Part shown: piece after piece, positions 26,425 to 33,074 of the stretch | Position numbering within the stretch: position 1 is the first letter of the stretch | How the letters are laid out: every line of letters begins with the position of its first letter | Assembly (NCBI RefSeq): GCF_050434145.1 | Contig: NZ_JBNPVX010000025.1 | Coordinates: 1-42,897, forward strand | Direction: 5' to 3' | DNA from: JAISST01 sp050434145 | GTDB taxonomy: Bacteria > Fusobacteriota > Fusobacteriia > Fusobacteriales > Fusobacteriaceae | Length of the DNA: 42,897 nucleotides | Translations under genes and position numbers: made by a program | Notes under the pieces: model-generated | Database searches by the model: none | Seen by the model: only the letters and a program-made list of their open reading frames with translations | Told to the model about the DNA's origin: nothing

Positions 26425-27357
26425 TTAATTCAAATATTTCTTAAAGAATGCTTCCATTGCTTCTATCAATCCTATAAATTTTGGATCATTGTCAAACATC
26501 CATTCATTATGCTTTCCTTCTACATAATATAGTTCTTTAGGACCATTTGCTATTCTATAAGCTTCTTCTGCTTCTATTTTATCATGCAATTCATTATATC
26601 TACCATGACCTACAAACAAAGCTTTTGGAGCAAATTTTGACAATGTATTTTCTATATTAAATCGCAAAAATGATTCACCTATTACAGAAGACATTGGAGT
26701 AGGGAATTCTTCACCACCATTTGCTTCATTGGCTTTATCTGCTACTCCACCATTGATTTTTTTCAAAGTCTCATCAATATAAAAGTCTCCACTTTCGTCT
26801 ATGTTAGGATAACATACATAAGGATGTCTTAACACTGGATCCCCTGTAGTAGCTCTAGTTATTTTATCTTCTTTTAGCATTCTCAACATTTTATTATATT
26901 TATCATTTCCCATACCCATTCTCATCCAACGTACTCCATCTACAAAAGAGTTTAGAGTAGCTACTGCTTTTACATCTTCCTCTCTAGCTGCTACTTCTAC
27001 ACAAACTGCTCCTCCTACTCCCCAACCTACTAGGCCTATTTTGTCAGGATCCACTTCTGGCTGAACTTTTACAAAATTAACTGCATTTGAAATATCTTCT
27101 ACTTCTCTTTCCAATGTAGTGTATTTAGGATATCCTTCACTTGGTTTAAATCCTCTATAATCAAAACCTAAACACACAAAACCTCTTGCAGTAAAAGCTC
27201 TAGCAAACATTGCTGGATATACCATATTTAATCCTGTCCAACCAGAATTTGCTAGGATACATGGTCTTTTTTCTCCTTCCTTGTAGTCATCAGGCAAATA
27301 GATAGTACCTATTATTTTTTCACACTCACTATAGAAAACAATATCTCTTTTTTTCAT
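26425..27357 (-). CDS. alpha/beta hydrolase without the usual nucleophile
   Basis: A 310-residue cytosolic alpha/beta-hydrolase-fold protein resembling dienelactone-hydrolase/acyl-peptidase-like domains, with LANSGWTGLN as the oxyanion-side loop and an intact fold through residue 310. The nucleophile elbow, normally G-x-S-x-G, reads G-W-G-V-G with Gly at position 113. The candidate catalytic His (H283, GKHNEW) is present. So ordinary Ser hydrolysis is unlikely unless another residue serves. It is the first gene of the operon with the GltS-like and BCCT carriers, and the RpiR regulator is divergent. The role is probably tied to the transported compound. ATG 27357 has AAAGGAGAG upstream. Confidence 0.82.
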   Translation of the reverse strand: MKKRDIVFYSECEKIIGTIYLPDDYKEGEKRPCILANSGWTGLNMVYPAMFARAFTARGFVCLGFDYRGFKPSEGYPKYTTLEREVEDISNAVNFVKVQPEVDPDKIGLVGWGVGGAVCVEVAAREEDVKAVATLNSFVDGVRWMRMGMGNDKYNKMLRMLKEDKITRATTGDPVLRHPYVCYPNIDESGDFYIDETLKKINGGVADKANEANGGEEFPTPMSSVIGESFLRFNIENTLSKFAPKALFVGHGRYNELHDKIEAEEAYRIANGPKELYYVEGKHNEWMFDNDPKFIGLIEAMEAFFKKYLN

Positions 27358-27439
27358 AAAACACTCTCCTTTAAATTAAATTTATTTGAACTAATTATTT
27401 AATACTATAATAAAAACAAAAAGTCAACCTTTTTATTTC

Positions 27440-27463
27440 AAAAAAGAATTTAAATTCCTTTTT
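27440..27463. promoter_or_regulatory. palindromic operator candidate between hydrolase and rpiR-like gene
   Basis: Perfect 12-bp GAATTTAAATTC (27446-27457) extended by A and T runs with one mismatch. A further half-site-like AAATTCC occurs at about 27474-27480. It lies in the 205-bp divergent promoter region, suitable for RpiR binding. Confidence 0.45.
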
Positions 27464-27499
27464 ACAATATATAAAATTCCTTTTTCCGATATTAAATTC

Positions 27500-27528
27500 T
27501 TTATATTTCCTTTATTTTATGATATAAT
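27500..27528 (+). promoter_or_regulatory. promoter of the rpiR-like gene
   Basis: TATAAT at 27523-27528 with TTTATA 17 nt upstream (27500-27505), about 35 nt before the start codon. The -35 is weak. Confidence 0.45.
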
Positions 27529-27562
27529 TATTTATAAAATATTTATAAATGTGAGGAATTTT

Positions 27563-28429
27563 ATGAATGATGTTAATATTATAGAAAAAATTGTAAAAAT
27601 AAAAGATTTTTTACCCAAAAAGCAAAAAATCCTATGTGAATACATAATATTAAATCATTCTGAGATAGGATTAATGAGTATTAATGAATTGGCTGAAAAA
27701 TCTGGAGTTGGTACAACTACTATTTTAAGACTGACAAAAGTCTTAGATTATAGTAGTTTTAGTGATCTCAAAAAAAATATCTTTAAGAATTCAATGACTA
27801 CCAACATTTCTTCTTATGGTGGATTGAAAGAAAGTTTTAAAAATATTACTAAAAATAAAAATTCTGATATTCTAAGCACTGTTTCTTATGAGTTACTTTC
27901 TTCAATAGAAAATTTTATTACTCCACAAAATATTGGACAGATCCATAAAGCTGTGGAAATGATCGTAAAAGCAAAACGAGTGAATATTTTAGGACTACGT
28001 TCTTCAAGGTCTGTTGCCTCTTACTTAGAAGCGATGTTAGGTCGGATTTCACCTAATGTAAGACAATTAAATAGTGATTCTGAATATTTATTTGACAATA
28101 TTATAAAATTGAGAAACAATGATATTTTAATAGTTTCTTCTCTGTGGCCTTGTACCAAGAGAACTATTACTGTATCTGATTTCTGTCATAAAAATAAAAT
28201 TCCAATAATTTTACTAACAAATACTATCTTAAACCCAATTGCAAGATATGCTAATGTTGTTATTGATACTAATTCAGCAAAAAAAAATGATGGAGTCATT
28301 CCCAATATGATTGTAGCTGAAGCCATTGTAAAAGAAATTTGGAAGAAAAATCCATCTAAATACCAAGAATATCTAGATAGTTTGGAAAAACTTTTGGAAG
28401 ATAATGATATTTTCATTTGGAATGAATAA
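27563..28429 (+). CDS. RpiR/MurR family transcriptional regulator
   Basis: A 289-residue regulator. The N-terminal RpiR helix-turn-helix (about residues 15-75, LAEKSGVGTTTILRLTKVLDY) is followed by a SIS sugar-phosphate-type sensor domain (about 120-255, VNILGLRSSRSVASYLEAML). The frame also opens at GTG 27551, but GTGAGG there is the ribosome site for ATG 27563. It is divergent from the hydrolase-gltS-BCCT operon and shares a promoter region containing a palindrome, so it most likely controls that operon. The ligand is unknown; SIS domains typically bind phosphosugars, which fits poorly with osmolyte or amino-acid carriers. Confidence 0.85.
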   Translation: MNDVNIIEKIVKIKDFLPKKQKILCEYIILNHSEIGLMSINELAEKSGVGTTTILRLTKVLDYSSFSDLKKNIFKNSMTTNISSYGGLKESFKNITKNKNSDILSTVSYELLSSIENFITPQNIGQIHKAVEMIVKAKRVNILGLRSSRSVASYLEAMLGRISPNVRQLNSDSEYLFDNIIKLRNNDILIVSSLWPCTKRTITVSDFCHKNKIPIILLTNTILNPIARYANVVIDTNSAKKNDGVIPNMIVAEAIVKEIWKKNPSKYQEYLDSLEKLLEDNDIFIWNE

Positions 28430-28480
28430 AAGAGAAAAATAATACAATTAGCTTTAATTAATTTTGTGAGGTGAATTTAA

Positions 28481-28804
28481 TTGAAAAAATTTTTAGCACT
28501 ATGTACTTTTATAAGTTTTTTTTCTGTATCTTGCCCAAATAATAAAATGCATGATACTGTAAAAACTTTGATTAAACAAGGATATGCAAAAGAAACAAAA
28601 ACAAAAATCGTAGTTAATACAGAAGCAGTCCTAAAGTCATGTTTATATGATAGCAAATTAGATTTGGAAACTGCTAAGGCAAAAGCATCAGCCTTATTAG
28701 ATTATTGTGTGAGTTATGGTCAAAACCACAATTTAATTTATGAAGATGAGCTTAGAATTGGCCAATTCATTAATGGAAAATACATTATTGATTATAAGAA
28801 ATAA
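28481..28804 (+). CDS. small putative lipoprotein, TTG start
   Basis: A 107-residue exported protein. The signal sequence is MKKFLALCTFISFFSVSC, with Cys18 in a lipobox-like VSC context, so it is probably lipidated. The mature part is short, with a Cys pair (SCLYDS and DYCVSY) that could form a disulfide. The start is TTG at 28481, supported by GAGGTG 8-9 nt upstream; no ATG is better placed. I do not recognise the family. It follows the RpiR gene by about 50 nt on the same strand and could be cotranscribed. Confidence 0.65.
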   Translation: MKKFLALCTFISFFSVSCPNNKMHDTVKTLIKQGYAKETKTKIVVNTEAVLKSCLYDSKLDLETAKAKASALLDYCVSYGQNHNLIYEDELRIGQFINGKYIIDYKK

Positions 28805-28826
28805 AAAAAATTATTTTTTCTTATAG
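28793..28826. terminator. probable terminator between convergent genes
   Basis: Nine-bp AT-rich inverted repeat TATAAGAAA/TTTCTTATA around an A/T-rich loop, overlapping the lipoprotein stop. T runs lie on both sides. Weak stem. Confidence 0.4.
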
Positions 28827-28853
28827 CTTTCTCATATTGACAAACTAATTAAT

Positions 28854-29771
28854 CTAAAACTTTTCTTCCTTTGTCAAAAGACCATTTTCATTATAATAAC
28901 GCCATTTATGAACTTTGACTCCTTCTTCATAGTAACCTTCTTCTTTTATTCTACCATTTGGATAATATCCAGTAAATTTACCATGAAATTGGTTATTTTT
29001 ATATGAACCAATTGATTTTAACATCTGATTATCAAAATACACTCTAAATGGGCCATCGCTATGTTCTTTAATGCTATCAGGATTTTGAAAATCTTTTTTT
29101 TCATCTATTTCTTTCAATGTAAATACTAAATTTTTTAATACTTTATCTTTTCCTTCAGCATCCTTTTTCTTTTCTTTTGCAGATTGCTTACCAAAGTTAT
29201 TATAATTAATCAGTTTCATTAGTTTTCTTATTCCTAATATTCTGTATAGCAAAACTATTGTATAAAAAAAATGCCCATCTATGCTATATTTATCTAGTAA
29301 AATTCCTAATTCTTTAATATTAAATCCTTTTCTATAAACCTGTTCACCTAAATCTGTATATTTTTCCAATTCGACTTTTATGTTATCTAGTAATTTAAAT
29401 TTGTACATCAATTTTTTATTTTGATAAAATATTATTATATTCTCAATATTATTATTTCTTCCTTTTGAAAATTGAATCATTTTATTTTGATTTTTATAAA
29501 ATACTATGACATCTTCACTAGAATTTTCTTTTACCAATTTATGGATTTTATCATCCTGCTCTGCTTTATAAAATAGGTCATAAAAATCATTTTCAATCTC
29601 TTCTAAAAAAACAGGTTTATTTTTTATGAAAAAAACAATATTTTCGTTGGATTTCTTATTATTAGATAAATTTTTTTTTAATTTCTCTACATTTTGACTT
29701 CTCTTTATCTTGATCATAATAAAAAGAGTTATAATAATTATAAAAATTATAAATTTTATTATAAACAGCAT
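28854..29771 (-). CDS. membrane-anchored protein with YwqK-type (MORN variant) C terminus
   Basis: A roughly 305-residue protein. The start at 29771 has GGAGGG at good distance; the frame ten codons upstream lacks one. One strong N-terminal transmembrane helix (MLFIIKFIIFIIIITLFIMI) is followed by a charged linker and a central domain I do not recognise (about 50-200). The C-terminal part, from about residue 240, has three MORN-variant strands typical of the YwqK/antitoxin-like family (FRVYFDNQMLKSIGSYKNN, GKFTGYYPNGRIKEEGYYEEG, KWRYYNENGLLTKEEKF). YwqK-like repeats occur in immunity/antitoxin proteins and many surface proteins, so the label does not fix a function. It lies beside the other small anchored proteins of this patch. 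Confidence 0.7.
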   Translation of the reverse strand: MLFIIKFIIFIIIITLFIMIKIKRSQNVEKLKKNLSNNKKSNENIVFFIKNKPVFLEEIENDFYDLFYKAEQDDKIHKLVKENSSEDVIVFYKNQNKMIQFSKGRNNNIENIIIFYQNKKLMYKFKLLDNIKVELEKYTDLGEQVYRKGFNIKELGILLDKYSIDGHFFYTIVLLYRILGIRKLMKLINYNNFGKQSAKEKKKDAEGKDKVLKNLVFTLKEIDEKKDFQNPDSIKEHSDGPFRVYFDNQMLKSIGSYKNNQFHGKFTGYYPNGRIKEEGYYEEGVKVHKWRYYNENGLLTKEEKF

Positions 29772-29830
29772 AGCTTCCCTCCAATAATCCATTAAAACCA
29801 TATTTTTTTAATTTTATCATATATATCACT

Positions 29831-29929
29831 TTATTTATTAGAATTTTTTATAGCCACAAAATCATTCTTCACAAGCTCCATTAGTTCTAAGCAATTCTCC
29901 ATATCTTTTTCTTCCAATAATCTAAGCAT
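29831..29929 (-). pseudogene. 5' fragment of the GNAT gene at 30932-31363
   Basis: About 26 codons starting MLRLLEEKDMENCLELMEL are almost identical to the start of the downstream GNAT gene, with the same ribosome site and upstream DNA. The match is lost after KNDF, and the frame ends at 29831. It is a duplicated and decapitated copy. Confidence 0.85.
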
Positions 29930-29985
29930 TTATTCTCCTTAATGCTAATTTAAAATATTATATATAGTTAATATTCTTCATTATT

Positions 29986-30687
29986 CTAAATTATTGATAA
30001 TTCCACTATTACTTCAAAATATTCAATTTTATCTCTATCACGTTCACGTTTATTACCTAATTCTATCTTTTGATACATTAGAACTCCTCCTAATAAAAAT
30101 TTATCTATTTCGTGTAAATCTTCATGCTCAAAGATTCCCCATTTATATCCATTTTCCCAACCAAAAAAATCAGACCACTCTAATTGTTTCATTCTATAAT
30201 TATTAACAAGAAAATCTTCTACTTCCTTGGATTTTTTACCTGATACTCTATATGTTGCTTTTACCAGTGTCTGATCACCATCAATAATTTCACATTTTAT
30301 AAATTCTAAATCAGCAGGCTTCTTTGCATAAATATCTAATAAATCACCACAAAGGTATTTAAGATCCCAAGTTTTATAATTGGTTTCATTAAAATAATCC
30401 CCTCTTTTTGACTTTATTTTCTCAGATTCAGCTTTGGAGATTTTTATATATGGAACATTATCTAGAGTTTTCATACCAGAATAATAATAATTTTTATCCT
30501 TTCCATAAAGCCAATAGTCACCACTACCTTCATTCATTTTTGTGACTTTAAATGAAAATATATTACTTTCACTAGGAATAATGTATCCATTACCTATAAT
30601 GCAATAATACATATTTGAAAATAATTCTGTTGAAAATCCTAGTAGAATTATCAATACTATTGATATTATTAATAAAATTTTTTTCAT
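29986..30687 (-). CDS. membrane-anchored protein of unknown function, paralogue B
   Basis: A 233-residue paralogue of the protein at 22366-23067, with the same N-terminal hydrophobic anchor, the same SGDYWLYGKDKNYYYS and KTWDLKYLCGDLL stretches and the same ...VELSII end. ATG 30687 is chosen because the nine codons upstream include the GAAGGAG ribosome site. Differences are scattered, so both copies appear to be under protein-level constraint. Between GNAT-derived fragments, a CRISPR relic and the type VI locus, it lies in a duplication-prone patch. Family and function are unknown. Confidence 0.75.
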   Translation of the reverse strand: MKKILLIISIVLIILLGFSTELFSNMYYCIIGNGYIIPSESNIFSFKVTKMNEGSGDYWLYGKDKNYYYSGMKTLDNVPYIKISKAESEKIKSKRGDYFNETNYKTWDLKYLCGDLLDIYAKKPADLEFIKCEIIDGDQTLVKATYRVSGKKSKEVEDFLVNNYRMKQLEWSDFFGWENGYKWGIFEHEDLHEIDKFLLGGVLMYQKIELGNKRERDRDKIEYFEVIVELSII

Positions 30688-30830
30688 TTTCTCTCCTTCA
30701 AGTAAATGATACATATGCTATTCTGTTAATTTTTATTCATGTTCAATTACATATTTATTCTTTCACTAAATCTAATAAATACAATTCCACATATTCTAAC
30801 TTATAAACTCAATAATAGTCAAGTAAATAA

Positions 30831-30859
30831 AAGAAAGGATTAAATTAGAAACCTTTCTT
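30831..30859 (-). terminator. terminator downstream of the GNAT gene
   Basis: Eight-bp stem AAGAAAGG/CCTTTCTT followed on the minus strand by a TTATTT run, about 70 bp past the GNAT stop. Confidence 0.7.
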
Positions 30860-30870
30860 TTTTATTTTAT

Positions 30871-30906
30871 AAATTTTTTATATTCAATATTGGGGTAGTC
30901 GCAATC
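30871..30906 (-). CRISPR. solitary degenerate CRISPR repeat (relic)
   Basis: The last 24 positions match the type VI-A repeat of this locus at 22 of 24 (TTCAATATTGGGGTAGTC then GCAATC, plus-strand sense); the other end is degraded. No spacer or second repeat adjoins. It equals the degenerate leader-distal end of array 1, from which it was duplicated. Confidence 0.8.
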
Positions 30907-30931
30907 AAAAATTATTTCTAACTTTCACTTT

Positions 30932-31363
30932 CTATAACCACAGAATCATCTTTTGACATGGATATCCATACACTTCCAGTAAATCTCTGGCTATAAAGCC
31001 ACAAGCTTTATAACAACCTATAGCGGCATGTCCTTTTGGGTCGTTCTCTCTAAAAGTTACTACTTGAAGCATATCTCCTGGTTTAAAACACTTCTTCACT
31101 TGATTTATTAATTTTTTAGCAATCCCATTTTTCCTCTGCTTAGGATTAACAGCTAAAAAAGTTATTTCTTTATCTTTGTATGTAAAAGCAATTAATCCTG
31201 ATATTTCTTCATTAACATAATATATAAAAGCTTCCTTTGACAATATCGCTTTATGCATAGCTTGTATGAATTCTTCCTTCTTATAACCTGCAAAATCATT
31301 CTTCACAAGCTCCATTAATTCTAAACAATTCTCCATATCTTTTTCTTCCAATAATCTGAGCAT
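30932..31363 (-). CDS. GNAT family N-acetyltransferase
   Basis: A 143-residue acetyltransferase. Motif A is FLAVNPKQRKNGIAKKLI (R/QxxG-type loop QRKNGIA). The second half has a CYKACGF motif, the usual Y/F-x-x-x-G-F end of the fold. A His-Ala pair (KGHAAIGCYK) stands where many GNATs have an Asn. The substrate is unknown. The gene lies alone between two copies of a terminator/CRISPR-end repeat, and its 5' end is also present as a fragment at 29831-29929, so this patch has undergone repeated duplication. Confidence 0.82.
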   Translation of the reverse strand: MLRLLEEKDMENCLELMELVKNDFAGYKKEEFIQAMHKAILSKEAFIYYVNEEISGLIAFTYKDKEITFLAVNPKQRKNGIAKKLINQVKKCFKPGDMLQVVTFRENDPKGHAAIGCYKACGFIARDLLEVYGYPCQKMILWL

Positions 31364-31410
31364 TTATTCTCCTTAATACTGATTTAAAATATAATAAATA
31401 GTTTATATAT

Positions 31411-31529
31411 ATTCTAGCTTATACACTCAATAATAGTCAAGTAAATAAGAGAAAGGATTAAATTAGAAACCTTTCATTTTTATTTTATAAATTTTTATTC
31501 TTCGATATTGGGGTAGTCTCAATCAAAAA
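31411..31529. repeat. 119-bp duplicated terminator/CRISPR-end segment, copy 2
   Basis: Second copy of the segment at 30793-30911. This copy runs into the active array 1 and contains its leader-distal degenerate repeat and transcription terminator. Confidence 0.9.
31451..31475 (-). terminator. terminator of array 1
   Basis: Six-bp GAAAGG/CCTTTC hairpin with a T-rich tract (CTCTTATTTAC) on the minus strand, directly beyond the leader-distal end of array 1. The stem is short, so the call is moderate. Confidence 0.55.
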
Positions 31530-31725
31530 ACATTTAAACGAACTTGCTTTTTTCCTGTTTTAGTCCCCTTCGATATTGGGGTAGTCTCAATCAAGACATG
31601 AGTGCTATGGAATTAGATTCATGTTTTAGTCCCCTTCGATATTGGGGTAGTCTCAATCTATCTAAAAACTAAATCTGATTTAATAGAATGTTTTAGTCCC
31701 CTTCGATATTGGGGTAGTCTCAATC
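31489..31725 (-). CRISPR. type VI-A CRISPR array 1 (three spacers)
   Basis: Three intact 36-nt repeats at 31557-31592, 31623-31658 and 31690-31725, plus a degenerate leader-distal repeat at 31489-31524. Spacers are 32, 30 and 31 nt (31525-31556, 31593-31622, 31659-31689). In crRNA sense (minus strand) the repeat begins GATTGAGACTACCCC, has the loop AATATCGA and ends GGGGACTAAAAC. Its 3' 28 nt differ from the Leptotrichia shahii Cas13a repeat, as I remember it, by one base. The leader and promoter lie to the right, next to cas2. The degenerate repeat sits at the far end, as expected for the oldest end. Confidence 0.97.
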
Positions 31726-31759
31726 CCATACTTTTTTCTATATGGGTTCATATAATACT

Positions 31760-31788
31760 ATTATAGCATTATTTCTTTATTTTTTGAA
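31760..31788 (-). promoter_or_regulatory. leader promoter of array 1
   Basis: Minus strand TTCAAA (31783-31788), 17 nt, then TATAAT (31760-31765) preceded by TGC, an extended -10. Transcription would start about 30 nt before the first repeat. The same promoter occurs in the leader of array 2. Confidence 0.75.
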
Positions 31789-31794
31789 CATTTT

Positions 31795-32121
31795 TTAATA
31801 TTCAAGCAATCTTTTTTTCCCTTTCAATAATTCTTCTCCAAAAGAAGGTATTCCACTTAAAATTTTCATTTTTAGAAATTGATCCTCAGTTAATATTAAT
31901 GATCTAATTGAAGCATCATCATTATTACTATGGATACTTATTAAGTTTTCAATATTTTCTATATATTCCTTTGTATTAGACTTAATTATGTAGACAGATT
32001 CTTGAAGTTGATAATATCCTTTTTTTATCAAAAATTTTCTAAATCTTCTATAATTTTTACTATCCAAAATTGTTTGAGAAGGCAAATCATACATTAATAA
32101 ACCAATATATTTAGTAGTCAT
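31795..32121 (-). CDS. cas2: CRISPR-associated protein Cas2 (type II-A-like)
   Basis: A 108-residue adaptation subunit that forms the Cas1-Cas2 integrase complex. The N-terminal beta strand carries the conserved Asp in LLMYDLPS. The RRFRKFLIKKGYYQLQESVY helix-strand unit and the LTEDQFLKMKILSG segment resemble Cas2 of type II-A systems. The start overlaps the cas1 stop by 11 nt, with AGGA upstream, so the two are translationally coupled. The stop lies 66 nt from array 1, so the leader follows directly. The last ~20 codons are duplicated as a relic beside array 2. Confidence 0.95.
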   Translation of the reverse strand: MTTKYIGLLMYDLPSQTILDSKNYRRFRKFLIKKGYYQLQESVYIIKSNTKEYIENIENLISIHSNNDDASIRSLILTEDQFLKMKILSGIPSFGEELLKGKKRLLEY

Positions 32122-33013
32122 AATTTTCTATCCTTATTTCTGGAATAATTATTTCATCTCCATTAGAAAAATAATTCCTAACATTATCCAGATAAAATTC
32201 AATTACTTTTCCTAATTCATAAGATTTTCCATTCCAGTATAATTTTTGAATTAAAGTTAATAAAAGTTTTTGTCTAAATTCTCTATTAAAATCCAATTGG
32301 CTATCAACATTCATATATACCACATAATCAACCATTGGTCTAAAAATTTCTATGATATCATCAGAAAAGTTATAATTATTAAATTGCGAATGATGTCTTA
32401 TTCCTAGGCTAGGATGAAATCCCTTGGCAACTACCTTTGAAGATATTAGAGATCTGAGTATAGCATAACCATAATTAAGTGCAGAATTAACTGAATCATT
32501 GTAAAATCGCTTAAAAGATTTTCCAAATAATTCTTGAAAGTATACTCTTGAAGCTATTGCTTCATTTGAATCAGTAGTTCCTGAGTTATTACTTATATTT
32601 TCCATATATAATTCCAATTTCTCTATTACACTATCAGATTTCTTAAAATATTGTAGCAATTCCTTTTGATGTTTAATTTTTATTTTAATAATCTCATTCC
32701 ATATATTATTTTTCTTTTCTAAATCCCAAGAAATTTGCTCTTGGATTTTTACTGCTAAATGATAATAACTATATAAAGACAAAGAATGTAATGCTGGGTG
32801 ATGTTTTTCATTACAAATAATAAGTGGAATATTTCTCTCAGCCAATTTAAGCTGCAACATTACACTGAGTCTACAATAACAATTTTCAATTACTACTGCA
32901 AGAATATTATTCAAGGATATTTTATTTTCATCTCGTTCTTTGTTAGTAATTATTAACTGTTCATTAGAAAGAGATAGATAATTTGAGGTAGTTATATGAA
33001 TTATATTTTGCAT
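32111..33013 (-). CDS. cas1: CRISPR-associated integrase Cas1 (type II-A-like)
   Basis: A 300-residue metal-dependent integrase that inserts new spacers at the leader end. Catalytic residues by alignment with type II Cas1 are E151 (NEAIASRVYFQELFG), H207 (SLGIRHHSQFN) and E222 (DDIIEIFRP), all present and at nearly the spacing of S. pyogenes Cas1 (149/205/220). The NYGYAILRSLI motif is also type II-like. I chose ATG 33013 over TTG 33022, because GGAG lies nine nt before the ATG. It follows cas13a by 61 nt; a TATAAT at 33042-33047 could give a weak internal promoter. No reverse transcriptase is fused. Confidence 0.97.
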   Translation of the reverse strand: MQNIIHITTSNYLSLSNEQLIITNKERDENKISLNNILAVVIENCYCRLSVMLQLKLAERNIPLIICNEKHHPALHSLSLYSYYHLAVKIQEQISWDLEKKNNIWNEIIKIKIKHQKELLQYFKKSDSVIEKLELYMENISNNSGTTDSNEAIASRVYFQELFGKSFKRFYNDSVNSALNYGYAILRSLISSKVVAKGFHPSLGIRHHSQFNNYNFSDDIIEIFRPMVDYVVYMNVDSQLDFNREFRQKLLLTLIQKLYWNGKSYELGKVIEFYLDNVRNYFSNGDEIIIPEIRIENYDY

Positions 33014-33074
33014 GATACTCAACTCCTGTTTAATCTCACTAATTATAATTACTACCTTAGACTTTGGACTTATA

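Larger units (their letters stand above)
30793..30911. repeat. 119-bp duplicated terminator/CRISPR-end segment, copy 1
   Basis: Matches 31411-31529 almost throughout: the CTCAATAATAGTCAAG stretch, the GAAAGG..CCTTTC hairpin, and the right half of a CRISPR repeat ending in CAATC followed by AAAAA. The GNAT gene lies between the two copies. Confidence 0.9.

Noticed and set aside
32111..33013. Cas1 taken as evidence for a co-resident type II (Cas9) system
   Set aside because: Cas1 and Cas2 are II-A-like in sequence, but no cas9, csn2 or tracr-like anti-repeat is seen, and II-A-like adaptation genes are known in VI-A loci.
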